A stretch of 64,000 nt of DNA from Streptomyces specialis (lineage in GTDB: Bacteria > Actinomycetota > Actinomycetes > Streptomycetales > Streptomycetaceae). The notes below the pieces were generated by a model that had not been told where the DNA came from, ran no database searches, and saw only the letters and a program-made list of their open reading frames with translations. The stretch spans positions 174,222 through 238,221 of the forward strand of contig NZ_LN929838.1 of the NCBI RefSeq assembly GCF_001493375.1, read 5' to 3'. Positions within the stretch are counted from its first letter, which is position 1. Each line of letters begins with the position of its first letter. Shown one piece after another: positions 16,094 through 25,277 of the stretch. Position numbers and translations under genes: made by a program.

Positions 16094-18079
16094 ATGACGG
16101 ATCCCATTGGCCCCACCATGGCCGGCGGCCTCCAGGCGATCGACAGCAAGGACGGCTATCGGGCGCTGTTCTTCCCGGATGCCAACAACTACGAACTCAT
16201 GCAGGAAGGGAAGAACCCGGTCTACTACTGGCTTCCCGACCAGTTGCGGCTGGCCCGACACGGTGGCGAGAGCGGGGACTACAAGTTCAGCCTGCTGAGG
16301 TTCGCCGGCGGCGCCGGCACCGATTCGCCGACCGTCGGCGGCGTCCTCGGCCTGACCACGACGGGCAGCATCCCGGCGGCGGCCATGGAGGAGCTGCAGA
16401 AGAAGGTCATCGAGAAGGTCTCCTCATCCGCCAGCAACAACGGCCTGTGGAACCCGCAGGGCCGGGATCCGCTGTTCCGCCCCGTCACCCTGCTCTCCAG
16501 CACGGCGAACCTGTCCAATCTGAAGTTCACCGAGGCCGGCCTGCGGTACTTCGCCCAGGACAAGAAGACGAAGAAGCTCGAATTCCGCACCACGGGAATG
16601 CTGGACCGGGGGAACCGCAACAAGATCGTCAAGGGGCCGACGAAGAAGGGCGAGGACATCGGCGAGTGGTACTGGGTCCTTCAGGGCGCCGGCGCCGCCT
16701 CGATGGACCCGACCTCCGAGCACGCCTTCACCGCCCTGCTCGGCAAGGCGCCCGCGTCGATCCTCTACGAGGTGTTCAAGGGCGCGAGCAGTGTCATCTA
16801 CGCCAGCTCGGTCATGGATCTCCAGATGTGGACCCCGAAGATCAGGCTCTCCGTCAAAGGCGACTGGAAGAAGATCTACGAGCACTTCAGCGCCCATGCC
16901 AGCGTCAACTACTACTGGTCGAGTGCCGATATCAGGTACCAGCTCAACAACACCGACCTCAAGGGGAAGATCAAGGTTGAGATCACCCCGGTCGGCGTCT
17001 TCCCCGGATCGGAGGATGTCGCCAAGTACTTGCGGGAGAAATCCGATCTGATCGTTGATCGGTTCACGCAGGAGGCGCAGCGGGTCATCTTCGACCCGGC
17101 ACCGGTGGACGAGTCGGCGGCCGAGGCGTCCTCTTCCGGCTCCGGGGCCAGCCCCTGGGGCGCCGCTTTCGCGCTGAAGAGGCGGATCGACGAGACCGAG
17201 CTGAGCCTGGAGTACGAGGAGACCATGCAGTTCTGCCACGTGCAGCAGAACGTCGTCTCCAGCTCCCTCCAGGGACTGCTGCACGAGATGGCCACCGGTG
17301 GAGAACCAGCGGAGAAAAAGTACTTCCCCATCGTCAATCTGGACGACTGGCCCAAGGAACTCGCCCGCACCACGGCGCCGATCGCCAGTTGGAGCACCAA
17401 GCTGTTCCACTCGCTCTCCGTACAGATCGGCTATCCCGACAAGAACGGCTCGCTGATCTGGAAGAGCCATGTCTTCACCGACCCGAAGTCCTCGACGGAA
17501 CTGGAGAACTGGACCTACAAGGTCTTCCAGAAAGAGGAACACGAGGTGGAGAACCCGCCGGCGGATTGGAAGCCGGACCGCACCTTTGTGAAGCGCACCG
17601 TCCACTTCAACGAGCCCGACCCGTATGACGAGGTCAACATTCGGCAGATCACGGTGCCGAACGGCGTGCTGCAACTCGACAAGGGCGAGAACGGCACCGC
17701 GCTCAACGAGAACATCGTGGAAGTCAGAGCCCAGTCCAACAACATCATGGCTGTTCCCATCGAGTTCCGGGGCGTGCTCAAAGACAACCAGGAAGCGGAG
17801 CTGACCGTCCAAGCGGTCGATGACCAGAACCAACCCATCGGCGAGGAGGCCCGCTTCTACTGCGACTCCACCACCCTCAAGGTCAAACGGAGCTGGACCT
17901 GCTGCCCAGCACCGTCGGAGAGCAAGCGCTACCAGTACAAGGTGACCGTGTACGACTGGTCGGACGGGTCCGAATGGGTCTCCAAACGGCCCACCATCAC
18001 CAGTGGCCCACTGCGGGCCTCGATCCTGCCCAAGAGCAGCAAGAACGTCGTCTTCCGGTTCCGGGACCGCACCAGATGA
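16094..18079 (+). CDS. large protein of unknown function, paralogue A
   Basis: A 661-residue soluble protein without signal peptide or membrane segment, lysine-rich for this genome. Near the N-terminus it has GYRALFFPDANNYELM and NPVYYWLPDQLRLA. Further on are a Ser/Gly linker (near residue 350), IGYPDKNGSLIWKSHVFT and WKPDRTFVKRTVHF, and a CC pair in SWTCCPAPSE. The product of the next gene shows the same landmarks in the same order, so the two are distant paralogues. ATG 16094 gives the family-like MTDPIGPT start. The stop overlaps the next ATG. I do not recognise the family. Beta-rich composition suggests a structural or surface-binding role. Confidence 0.8.
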   Translation: MTDPIGPTMAGGLQAIDSKDGYRALFFPDANNYELMQEGKNPVYYWLPDQLRLARHGGESGDYKFSLLRFAGGAGTDSPTVGGVLGLTTTGSIPAAAMEELQKKVIEKVSSSASNNGLWNPQGRDPLFRPVTLLSSTANLSNLKFTEAGLRYFAQDKKTKKLEFRTTGMLDRGNRNKIVKGPTKKGEDIGEWYWVLQGAGAASMDPTSEHAFTALLGKAPASILYEVFKGASSVIYASSVMDLQMWTPKIRLSVKGDWKKIYEHFSAHASVNYYWSSADIRYQLNNTDLKGKIKVEITPVGVFPGSEDVAKYLREKSDLIVDRFTQEAQRVIFDPAPVDESAAEASSSGSGASPWGAAFALKRRIDETELSLEYEETMQFCHVQQNVVSSSLQGLLHEMATGGEPAEKKYFPIVNLDDWPKELARTTAPIASWSTKLFHSLSVQIGYPDKNGSLIWKSHVFTDPKSSTELENWTYKVFQKEEHEVENPPADWKPDRTFVKRTVHFNEPDPYDEVNIRQITVPNGVLQLDKGENGTALNENIVEVRAQSNNIMAVPIEFRGVLKDNQEAELTVQAVDDQNQPIGEEARFYCDSTTLKVKRSWTCCPAPSESKRYQYKVTVYDWSDGSEWVSKRPTITSGPLRASILPKSSKNVVFRFRDRTR

Positions 18080-19911
18080 CCGTTCCGCTCGGGCCCACCG
18101 AGATCGCCGGCACCCGAGTCTTCGAGGTGGACGGCTACCGGATCGTCTTCTATCCGGACGTGACGAACCCGCTCCGGTCCAGCTGCCAGGCGTCCACGTT
18201 CTACTGGATGCCCGAGCGTCTCTATCTGGGCCGGACCGCCGGTGGCGACTACGACTTCTCCTTCACCCGCTGGGCCCGGGCGGGTGGCACGAGAAGCAAG
18301 GACGTGGCCGGGGAGGTGCGCTTCTCCCTGACTGCCGACATCCCGGCGGACGTCGTGGACGAGGCCACCAACATGCTCTACCGGGAGTCCGCACACGACG
18401 ACCCGTACTGGGGATCGCACTTCTACTGGCGCGAGGAGTACCACGCCCTGACCTTCCAGTACACCCACACCACCATCTCCAACATCGTGGCCCGGGCGGA
18501 GCCCGTCTACCGTGGCCTGGCCGGTGCGGACGTGTGGTACTGCGAGAAACAGGGCGCCGCCACCGGGCCCATCAGCGCGCTCGACGGGCGCTCCTACACC
18601 ACGCTCATGGGACAGGCGCACACCCAACACCTCTACGCGTCGCTCATGGACAAGAAGGAACCGCTGACGGTCAACCGGACGGTCGGCGTCCAGTTCATCG
18701 CACCCGTCGAGGAGTTCTCGCTGGACGGCTCCTGGTCGCCCATCCACGAGGCGCTGTCCCAACAGACCCGCGACAGCGCCGGGCACCTCACCCTCGCGGG
18801 CATCCGGGACGCCCTGGCCCAGGTGCGCAAGACCGGAGACCTCGCCGTGCGGTGCACTCCGGACGCCTCCGTTCCCCTGGACCCCGCCTTCCTGGAGCGC
18901 CTGCTCACGGGCAGCGGGTGCGTGGAGGCGCGCTTCCTCGACCTGGCCAGGGGGATGGTGCTCAACGCGCCGGAGAACCGGCCCACCGCCCTGGTCAACG
19001 ACTGCGACGGGCCACCGAACCCGTGGGGCAGCTCCTGGCAGGTCACCCCGAAGGAGCCACCGGGCAACCTGGCGGACGAGGTCAGCCGTCCCTTCACCTA
19101 TCCGCGCTCGCTGACGATCGACACCCGTTTCACGGCCGAGACCGACGCCATGCGCACCGCGCCCGCCACCTACTTCCCCGCCCACTACCCGGACGAGGGC
19201 GAGCAGACCCTGCAACGCGTCTTCCGTCCCGTACTGCCCCGCGACCACCCGGCGATCGACTCGGTCTCCGTCCGCTGCGGCTACCCGGACCGCAACGGCA
19301 CGCTGGAGTGGCAGGGGCGTTCCTGGCCGCAGCCGACCGACCCGGCGGCCACCCTCCCGGCCTGGAACTACACCACGCCCCGCAAGGCCGCTCACGACGT
19401 CACCAACCCGCCGCCCGGCTGGGAACCGGACAAGACCTTCGTCAAACGACAACTGCGCCTGCGCCCCAGCTCCGAGGCGAACACCGGCTACTGCGTCGTG
19501 CGCAACGACAACGCGACGGCGGACATCGACATCGACCCGGAGGCCGACGGCCGGCTGTTCAACGACATAGCCATCGACATCTCCGCGAGCATGGTGCCCC
19601 ACCTGGACGTCTTCCCGATCAAGCTGCTGTGGGTCCCGCGCGGCGGGCAGTCGGCGACCACCGAGCTGGAGATCACGGACGCCGCGGGCAACCCGGACGG
19701 CCGGCCGTCCGCCCTCTTCACCTGGCATCCCACCGACGCGGCCGAGCCCCGCCGCTGGCTGGTCTTCCCCGATTCCCGGGAGTTCCGTGGCTTCTTCCGG
19801 TACCGGACGACGCTGCACCTCAGCGGCACCAAGTCCACCAGCTCCGGCTGGCGCCGCACCTGTGGCAGCGGCCCGCTGCACGTCTTCGTGCCGGCCCCGG
19901 ACAAGCGTTGA
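18076..19911 (+). CDS. large protein of unknown function, paralogue B
   Basis: A 611-residue soluble protein translationally coupled to the gene before it (ATGA). Shared landmarks are GYRIVFYPDVTNPLRSS, FYWMPERLYLGRTAGGDYDF, VRFSLTADIPADVVDE, RCGYPDRNGTLEWQGRSW and WEPDKTFVKRQLRLRP. The C-terminal part has WRRTCGSGPLHV, comparable to SGPLRASIL in paralogue A. Codon use is more typical of the genome than in A. No catalytic motif is visible. Co-translation argues that A and B form a complex. Confidence 0.8.
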   Translation: MTVPLGPTEIAGTRVFEVDGYRIVFYPDVTNPLRSSCQASTFYWMPERLYLGRTAGGDYDFSFTRWARAGGTRSKDVAGEVRFSLTADIPADVVDEATNMLYRESAHDDPYWGSHFYWREEYHALTFQYTHTTISNIVARAEPVYRGLAGADVWYCEKQGAATGPISALDGRSYTTLMGQAHTQHLYASLMDKKEPLTVNRTVGVQFIAPVEEFSLDGSWSPIHEALSQQTRDSAGHLTLAGIRDALAQVRKTGDLAVRCTPDASVPLDPAFLERLLTGSGCVEARFLDLARGMVLNAPENRPTALVNDCDGPPNPWGSSWQVTPKEPPGNLADEVSRPFTYPRSLTIDTRFTAETDAMRTAPATYFPAHYPDEGEQTLQRVFRPVLPRDHPAIDSVSVRCGYPDRNGTLEWQGRSWPQPTDPAATLPAWNYTTPRKAAHDVTNPPPGWEPDKTFVKRQLRLRPSSEANTGYCVVRNDNATADIDIDPEADGRLFNDIAIDISASMVPHLDVFPIKLLWVPRGGQSATTELEITDAAGNPDGRPSALFTWHPTDAAEPRRWLVFPDSREFRGFFRYRTTLHLSGTKSTSSGWRRTCGSGPLHVFVPAPDKR

Positions 19912-19948
19912 ACACCACCCGGCCGATCGTTGAGTCGAGGAGAGCGAG

Positions 19949-21178
19949 ATGGCACAGAAGATCCAGAAGACGGTCATCCCGGGGTCCGGACGCAGGGTCG
20001 GCGAAACGCTGCGCAAGGGAAAGACCGAGAAGACGATCGAGGCGCTGGTCGAGAAGGACGACGAGCCGGCCTACAAGCTGAAGGCGACCTATGATGACCG
20101 CCGCCCGTACACGGACGTGAACATCACGGTCGTATCACAAGCCGGCAAGACGGAGATCTGGAACCGGGAAGCCAGGCCCAGTTGGTACTGGGAACTGGTC
20201 GCCGCCGCCGTGGCGAAGATGAAGGACACCGGCACCGCCGACCTGGACCGCCTCCAAGCCGCCTACACCGCGCTGTTCGCCGCGCTGAAGGCCAAGAACA
20301 GCGCCTTGGACGTGAAGATGCTGCCCGGCTGGAGCGACCGAATCCGCCGCCTCTCCGAGACCAGCGTCGTCCAACTGGCCGCCCTGTCGACCAAATCGAA
20401 CTATTACGCGAACCAGGCCGGGAACTTCGAGAAGATCTACAAGGAGATCACCGATCACAATTTCGTGAAGGCACTGGAGGGCACCGCCCAGACGGAGCAG
20501 CGGAAGAAGCTGCAGAAGTACTTCGACGACTGCATCGCCGACCACGACTTCGCCCGGTCCACCTATCACAAGTACCCCGCCTTCAGCCGGAACGGCTGGG
20601 TCGGCGTCCGCGAGGAAGTGGGCAACGTCCCGGTCGACCACGACCTCTCCCTGGTCATCGACAAGAAGAACGACGACGCCGCCTACCGGCATCTGCTCGC
20701 CCACGAGTTCATGCACGCCCATTCCGCGAAGACCAAGGGCCTCCAGGAGGCCCACGAAACCTATGGCGAAGGCGCCGACGAGGCGCTGACCGAAACCTTC
20801 GGCCGCATGGTGACGGACATCATCTACGCCAAGGAAAAGGGCCTGAAGGTCACTTCCGACCAGGACAAGGAAACCATCGCCCAGGGCGTCCACTACAACG
20901 TCTGGCCACGATCGGATGAGATTCACAGCTTCTACAAGGGCGGACTGCGCTACGGCCCCGAACTCTGCTGGTTCGTCCTCGCCTACCGGGCCGAGAGAAC
21001 TCCGGACGGCGGGACGCCCAGCAGAACGGACACCTTTCCACTGGACCTGCTCAAGGCGTACTTCATCACTGGCGGTAAGAAGAAGGACAACAAGTCGAAG
21101 TGCCCGATCCAGATCCCCTTCCTCTGCAAACGGATCGGGCGCCTGCGCGCCCGCCGTCGAAACGCCGCCCACCGCTGA
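19949..21178 (+). CDS. zincin-type metalloprotease-like protein
   Basis: A 409-residue Lys-rich protein with the zinc-protease motif HEFMH at residues 252-256 and a downstream Glu in GADEALTETFGRM (about 278-282) as probable third ligand, the gluzincin arrangement. The N-terminal 200 residues are helical and unrecognised. The C-terminus is very basic (KRIGRLRARRRNAAHR). No signal peptide is visible. GAGGAGAG precedes ATG 19949 and the gene follows paralogue B by 37 bases, so it is likely co-transcribed. It may process or be delivered by the two large proteins. Substrate unknown. Confidence 0.78.
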   Translation: MAQKIQKTVIPGSGRRVGETLRKGKTEKTIEALVEKDDEPAYKLKATYDDRRPYTDVNITVVSQAGKTEIWNREARPSWYWELVAAAVAKMKDTGTADLDRLQAAYTALFAALKAKNSALDVKMLPGWSDRIRRLSETSVVQLAALSTKSNYYANQAGNFEKIYKEITDHNFVKALEGTAQTEQRKKLQKYFDDCIADHDFARSTYHKYPAFSRNGWVGVREEVGNVPVDHDLSLVIDKKNDDAAYRHLLAHEFMHAHSAKTKGLQEAHETYGEGADEALTETFGRMVTDIIYAKEKGLKVTSDQDKETIAQGVHYNVWPRSDEIHSFYKGGLRYGPELCWFVLAYRAERTPDGGTPSRTDTFPLDLLKAYFITGGKKKDNKSKCPIQIPFLCKRIGRLRARRRNAAHR

Positions 21179-21299
21179 CGGCCACCGACGGCAACGCCCG
21201 GAAGGCCCGCCCGGGCCGTACACCGCCCGGCCTCCTGGAGCTCCAGGACGTGCTTCACGTGGGTGGGCGAGACCGGGGTGGTGAGGGTGCGGACGGGGT

Positions 21300-21420
21300 G
21301 TGCACTCGGATTCCGTCTCCCCCACCGGGGCGGGGTCGTCAGCTTCCCGACGCGGTAGCGTTCCACCGTGCGGCGCGAGACGCCCACGTGCTCGCAGCGC
21401 GCGAAGCACGGTGGGTGTCA
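21300..21420 (-). pseudogene. helix-turn-helix fragment, Tpg-like
   Basis: The minus frame CEHVGVSRRTVERYRVGKLT resembles the DNA-binding region of Streptomyces telomere terminal proteins or other HTH proteins. It is only about 40 codons long with no supported continuation. Assignment is tentative. Confidence 0.3.
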
Positions 21421-21485
21421 CCGGCTCCGGTGGACCGCCGAATCACCGGAATCCCGTAGCGGCATCCATGGGTCAGCCGGTGTGA

Positions 21486-21531
21486 CTGAGCGCTTCGGCC
21501 GGTGGATTTCCGTCCCGGCTGAAGCGCTCAG
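21486..21531. terminator. bidirectional hairpin between convergent genes
   Basis: CTGAGCGCTTC and GAAGCGCTCAG form a perfect 11-bp stem with a 24-base loop that has further pairing (GGCCGG/CCGGCT). It lies between the ends of the 16-21 kb unit and the AraC-type gene, suiting a shared terminator. Confidence 0.55.
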
Positions 21532-21555
21532 CCGTGCCCGATGGCCGATGGCGCG

Positions 21556-22425
21556 TCACGCCGGTTCGACGGGCAGCCACAGCTCGCAGGTCGCGGTGCT
21601 GAAGTCGTCCGCGCGCTCAAGGATCGCGACGATCGACGGCCCCGGCCGCAGCCGCCACGGGTTGGCGGGGAACCACTCGGCCGCGGTCGCCGCCCACGTC
21701 TTCTGCAGGGCCTGCGGATGCGGTCCGCTGGTACGGAAGACCGCCCACCTCCCAGCCGGCACCTCGATGGCGTCGAGGTTGTCCGGGGTCGGCGTGTCCC
21801 GGGCGAGGGCGACTCCGTGCAGGTAGGTCAGTTCGCCGCCCTCCCTCCCGTCGGGATCGAGGTCGTCGCTGACCTGCAGCAGACCCTCTGGTTCGGTGTC
21901 GCCGAGCGCCTTCAGCCGCGAATGTTCCTCCTGCGGCAGTGCGGCAATGTGCTCCTGGATATGCGGGTTGACGCCCTGGTGAATGAGCGGGACCCGGATT
22001 GCATGCCCGACCAGCCGGAACGCGGGTCGGTCAACGAGGCGGGTATCCATCGGGATGCTCCCTTCGACGGTCAGGCGGAACCTGAGCTGCGGTTGTGTGC
22101 GCAAGGGGCCTCCCTCGCGGCGCACCTCACTGGGGCCGACACCGTGGACCGCCCGGAACGCACGTCCGAACGCCTCACTCGAGCCGTATCCGTGCCGGAC
22201 AGCGATGCTCAGCAGATCCCCTTCGCCCCGGACGACGTCCGCGGCGGCAACGGTCATGCGCCGCCGCCGCACGTACTCGGACAGCGGCATGCCGGCCAAC
22301 GACGAGAACATCCGACGCAAGTGGTATTCGGTCGTGCCGAGCGCCTCTGCCAAGCCGTGGATGTCCAGCTCCCCGGCGAGGTGCTCCTCGACAAGATCGA
22401 CGAGCTGGTTGAGTGCCGAGATCAC
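21556..22425 (-). CDS. AraC-family regulator with GyrI-like effector domain
   Basis: A 289-residue transcription factor. Residues 5-110 form two AraC helix-turn-helices (LDIHGLAEALGTTEYHLRRM and LLSIAVRHGYGSSEAFGRAF). From about 115 to the end is a GyrI-like small-molecule-binding domain (VDRPAFRLVGHAIRVP, AIEVPAGRWAVFRTSG, CELWLPVEP). Proteins of this build (SbmC/Rob/BmrR-like) sense amphipathic or cationic compounds and control efflux or detoxification genes. No obvious partner gene is adjacent, so it may be autoregulated. Confidence 0.85.
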   Translation of the reverse strand: MISALNQLVDLVEEHLAGELDIHGLAEALGTTEYHLRRMFSSLAGMPLSEYVRRRRMTVAAADVVRGEGDLLSIAVRHGYGSSEAFGRAFRAVHGVGPSEVRREGGPLRTQPQLRFRLTVEGSIPMDTRLVDRPAFRLVGHAIRVPLIHQGVNPHIQEHIAALPQEEHSRLKALGDTEPEGLLQVSDDLDPDGREGGELTYLHGVALARDTPTPDNLDAIEVPAGRWAVFRTSGPHPQALQKTWAATAAEWFPANPWRLRPGPSIVAILERADDFSTATCELWLPVEPA

Positions 22426-22539
22426 GATGCCTCCCTTTCGACTCCAAGCCTGGCAGCGGGCACCCCGGCCATACCCGACCGCCGCGGACCGATCCGATCA
22501 TGCGCCGGACCGGCGCGCGGCAGACACTCTCCCGCGACT

Positions 22540-23315
22540 ACGACGTCCCCTTCTCCTGCTCTCCGTTGTCGGCGTCGCTGACGGTGCCGTCCTTGATGTA
22601 CCGGGCGAGGTTGAGCTCCGGGGCGTTGAACCGCTCGCGGACTGCCTCGCCCCACAGGACGTCCTGGTGCCCCTGGCAGCGGCTTGCCCTCCCGCTAGGG
22701 CAGGAAGTCCAGCGGGCTGGTGCCGTTCGAGGCATGGACGACGCAGTCGGACAGGATCGCGATGGGGTACTGCCCGGTGAACGCCGCGTGCTTGACGATC
22801 TTGCGGTGGAGGTTGATCCGGGTACGGGAGATGACCGCCGCCCGGATGTCCGGCCGCCACGTCGGGCGGGGCGGGGCGCGCCACGGCTCGCCCGGCCGCC
22901 AGCCCTCCCCGCGCGGACGCTCGCGCAGCTTTCCCCGGCCGCCCTTCACCGTCGCCTTGACAGCCGAGACGACGATCGCCGGATCCGGGTCGCGGGCCTG
23001 GCAGCCGTCCACCGCGGCGAGGAAGTCGGCAGGGGCGAGGTCGGCGTCGACGCCGAGGCCGGCCATCGTGGCGAAGCAGGCGTCGGGCAGCCGCTGGTAC
23101 CAGCCGTCCAGGTAGCGGCCGTTCTCCCGCCGCGCCCACGCCACCGCGGCGAATCCCTGTCCTGCGAAGCAGCGAGGCACACCTCCAGACGCTCCGCCTC
23201 CGGCGCCGACCCGGGCGGAGGCGGCGGCTTCAGCCGCGGCACAGCGTGTCCAACTGAAGGGTGTCGCAGCAGGCTGTGTGTGCGGGCTCACGGTACGCCG
23301 GGAGCACCGTTCCAC
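22540..23315 (-). pseudogene. Tap-like telomere-associated protein, C-terminal remnant
   Basis: The frame VAWARRENGRYLDGWYQRLP, INLHRKIVKHAAFTGQYPIA and VVHASNGTSPLDFLP ends in a TAG at 22697-22695, where the family continues. After a deletion and shift the homology resumes as DVLWGEAVRERFNAPELNLA and RYIKDGTVSDADNGE to a stop near 22540. These are the C-terminal landmarks of Streptomyces Tap-like proteins, which work with Tpg to prime replication of linear chromosome or plasmid ends. The N-terminal helix-turn-helix half is absent. Confidence 0.5.
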
Positions 23316-23333
23316 GACCGTTGTTTTCGCGCC

Positions 23334-23870
23334 TCAACTCCCCCGTGCCATGGGGTCGTCGGCGCCCGGCCGACCGTGGGCGCCGTGGTGCTCCGCGAGG
23401 CGGGTGAGCATCCGGACGAGTTCCTCGCGCTCGGCCGGGGCCAGCGGTGCGAGCACCTGGTCCTGAATGGTGGCCAGGAGACCGTCGAGCCGGCGCAACT
23501 GGGCGCGGCCCCGGGGGGTGATGGTGATGACGTTGCGGCGGCGGTCGGCCGGGTCGGGGGTGCGCTCGACATGGCCGCGGTCGGCCAGTTCGTTGATGAC
23601 GGCGACCAGATCGCTTCGGTACATGCCGGCGTGACGGCTCAACCCGGCCTGGCTTGCGGGGCCTTGCTCCCGGAGGGCCACCAGCACGGCGTAGTGCCAC
23701 TTCCGGGCGTCGGCGGTCGCCAGGCCCTCGGTGACCAGCCGGTCGGCGTGCGCCGCGGTCTGCGACAGCAGCCGGCTCGGCAGGCTCCGCAGCCGGGCGG
23801 CCGTGGGCCCGCCGTCCCCGCTGTCATCCCCGGCGTCCCCGGTGTCGCTGCTGTGGGCGGTGCTGCTCAT
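23334..23870 (-). CDS. MarR-family repressor
   Basis: A 178-residue winged-helix regulator. The recognition region QAGLSRHAGMYRSDLVAVIN and the wing DPADRRRNVITITPRGRAQL are typical of MarR proteins. The C-terminal helix (RMLTRLAEHHGAHGRP) would dimerise. I chose ATG 23870 because upstream in-frame codons run into the operator region. It is divergent from a haloalkane dehalogenase gene with two identical-layout inverted repeats between, so it probably represses that gene and itself until an organic ligand binds. Confidence 0.85.
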   Translation of the reverse strand: MSSTAHSSDTGDAGDDSGDGGPTAARLRSLPSRLLSQTAAHADRLVTEGLATADARKWHYAVLVALREQGPASQAGLSRHAGMYRSDLVAVINELADRGHVERTPDPADRRRNVITITPRGRAQLRRLDGLLATIQDQVLAPLAPAEREELVRMLTRLAEHHGAHGRPGADDPMARGS

Positions 23871-23891
23871 GGGCGCGATCCTACCCGGTTG

Positions 23892-23908
23892 CGTTAGTGG
23901 CCCTAACG
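23892..23908. promoter_or_regulatory. MarR operator 1
   Basis: CGTTAG-TGGCC-CTAACG is a perfect 6-bp inverted repeat with a 5-base spacer, 22 bases upstream of the MarR start codon. It matches the layout of operator 2. Confidence 0.8.
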
Positions 23909-23933
23909 ATATAGATTCCGTTAGCGCTACAAA

Positions 23934-23950
23934 CGTTAGAGCAACTAACG
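23934..23950. promoter_or_regulatory. MarR operator 2
   Basis: CGTTAG-AGCAA-CTAACG repeats the arms and spacing of operator 1 exactly, 42 bases on, and a further half site CGTTAG lies between them at 23919. The 42-base centre-to-centre spacing (four helical turns) would suit cooperative binding on one DNA face. Confidence 0.8.
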
Positions 23951-23993
23951 TTCGGTGCGCGAACGATCTCACCGACGGCGAAGGGAACCCGGC

Positions 23994-24863
23994 GTGCCCA
24001 CCATCGACGTGCTCGACTCGGCCATCCACTACGAGGAGCGGGGCCAGGGAGCGGACGGCACGGCCTTCGTGCTGCTCCACGGCAACCCGGGCTCCTCCCA
24101 CCTGTGGCGCGGGGTCCTCCCCGGCCTCGGCCCCGGGCGGCTGCTCGCCCCCGACCTCATCGGGATGGGCCGCTCCGGCAAGCCCGACATCCCCTACCTC
24201 TTCGCCGACCACGCCCGTTACCTCGACGCCTGGTTCGACGCCCTGGGCCTGGAGCGGGTCGTCCTGGTCGGCCACGACTGGGGCGGCGCCCTCGCCTTCG
24301 ACTGGGCCACCCGGCACCCCGGGCGGGTGCGCGGCCTCGCGTTCCTTGAGGCCGTCGTCAAGCCGATGGCCTGGGAGGATCTCTCCCCGCAGGCGCGCGA
24401 GCGCTCCCGCACGATCCGCGCCCCCGGGGCCGGCGAGCGGATGGTCCTGGCGGAGAACCGCTTCCTCACCTCGGCGTTCGCCGCCGGTGTGCTGACCCCG
24501 GTGAGCGAGGAGGATCTCGCGGTCTACCTCGCCCCCTACCCGACACCCGGGAGCCGCCGCCCGATCCTCCAGTGGGCCCGCCAGATGCCGCTGGGCGGCG
24601 ACCCGGCCGAACTGGTCGCCCGCATCGAGGAGTACGACGCGTGGCTGGCGGCCAGCGCGGACGTGCCCAAGCTGCTGATGACGTTCGAGGGCTCGCCCAC
24701 ACTCCTCATCGGCGAGGAGATGGCCGCGTGGTGCGCGGCGAACATCGCCTCGCTCGAAACGGTCGCCTGCGGCCCGGCCGGTCATCACGCCCCCGAGGAC
24801 CGCCCCGGGGAAATCGCCGCCGCCGTCCGCGCCTGGGCGGACCGGCACGGCCTGCGCGGCTGA
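23994..24863 (+). CDS. haloalkane dehalogenase
   Basis: A 289-residue alpha/beta hydrolase that should hydrolyse carbon-halogen bonds in haloalkanes to alcohols. The nucleophile Asp95 sits in VGHDWGGA with the halide-binding Trp96 beside it. The second halide ligand Asn31 is in LLHGNPGSSH. The acid is likely Glu in FLEAVVKPM and the catalytic His is in GPAGHHAPED. This Asp-Trp and Glu pattern fits the DhaA/LinB class rather than epoxide hydrolases, whose lid tyrosines are not evident. Start GTG 23994 has AAGGGA upstream. Regulated by the divergent MarR protein. Confidence 0.85.
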   Translation: MPTIDVLDSAIHYEERGQGADGTAFVLLHGNPGSSHLWRGVLPGLGPGRLLAPDLIGMGRSGKPDIPYLFADHARYLDAWFDALGLERVVLVGHDWGGALAFDWATRHPGRVRGLAFLEAVVKPMAWEDLSPQARERSRTIRAPGAGERMVLAENRFLTSAFAAGVLTPVSEEDLAVYLAPYPTPGSRRPILQWARQMPLGGDPAELVARIEEYDAWLAASADVPKLLMTFEGSPTLLIGEEMAAWCAANIASLETVACGPAGHHAPEDRPGEIAAAVRAWADRHGLRG

Positions 24864-24867
24864 TGTC

Positions 24868-24898
24868 CCGCCATCGCCCGTCCGCCGGGCGATGGCGG
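24868..24898. terminator. terminator after the dehalogenase
   Basis: CCGCCATCGCCCG pairs perfectly over 13 bp with CGGGCGATGGCGG around a 5-base loop, starting 5 bases after the stop codon. This is a strong factor-independent-type hairpin. Confidence 0.8.
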
Positions 24899-24924
24899 TG
24901 GCGGGATCGGAGCGGCGCCGGGGT

Positions 24925-25160
24925 GGCGTAGCCGCCGTTGTGGTGGAGGTGCGGGCCGCCGGTGGCGTGGCCCCCGCCCGAGACGACCTCCCCGACCACC
25001 AGGAGGCGATCCCCGACGGGCCGTCGCGGCGTCACGCGGGCGGTGGGCCAGGCCGGCACGCCCGCCAGCAGCGAAGCCCACCCGCGTCGGGCCGCCGGTC
25101 CACCCCGGCGAACCGGTCGGGGCCGCTGCGCGCGAACCGCTCCGCCGGCGCTGCGTCGGC
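24925..25160 (-). pseudogene. flavin reductase-type protein, frameshifted fragment
   Basis: RFARSGPDRFAGVDRRPDAG runs into a frameshift near 25085 and continues LLAGVPAWPTARVTPRRPVG and DRLLVVGEVVSGGGHATGGP HLHHNGGY in another frame. These are core motifs of the FMN-binding flavin reductase (split-barrel) family. The N-terminal half is missing. Confidence 0.6.
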
Positions 25161-25277
25161 GTCGGCGTGGATGTGACGGCGATCCGGTCGGCGCCCCGGA
25201 CGGCCGGTGCCGGCGACGCCGTGCCTCTCTCGCCTGCCGAAATGGTCCGGTGTCGGCGGCGGTAGGGGACGCGGACC

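Noticed and set aside
17929..20016. 695-codon minus-strand frame
   Set aside because: Antisense to paralogue B, which has the proper codon bias and the paralogue landmarks.
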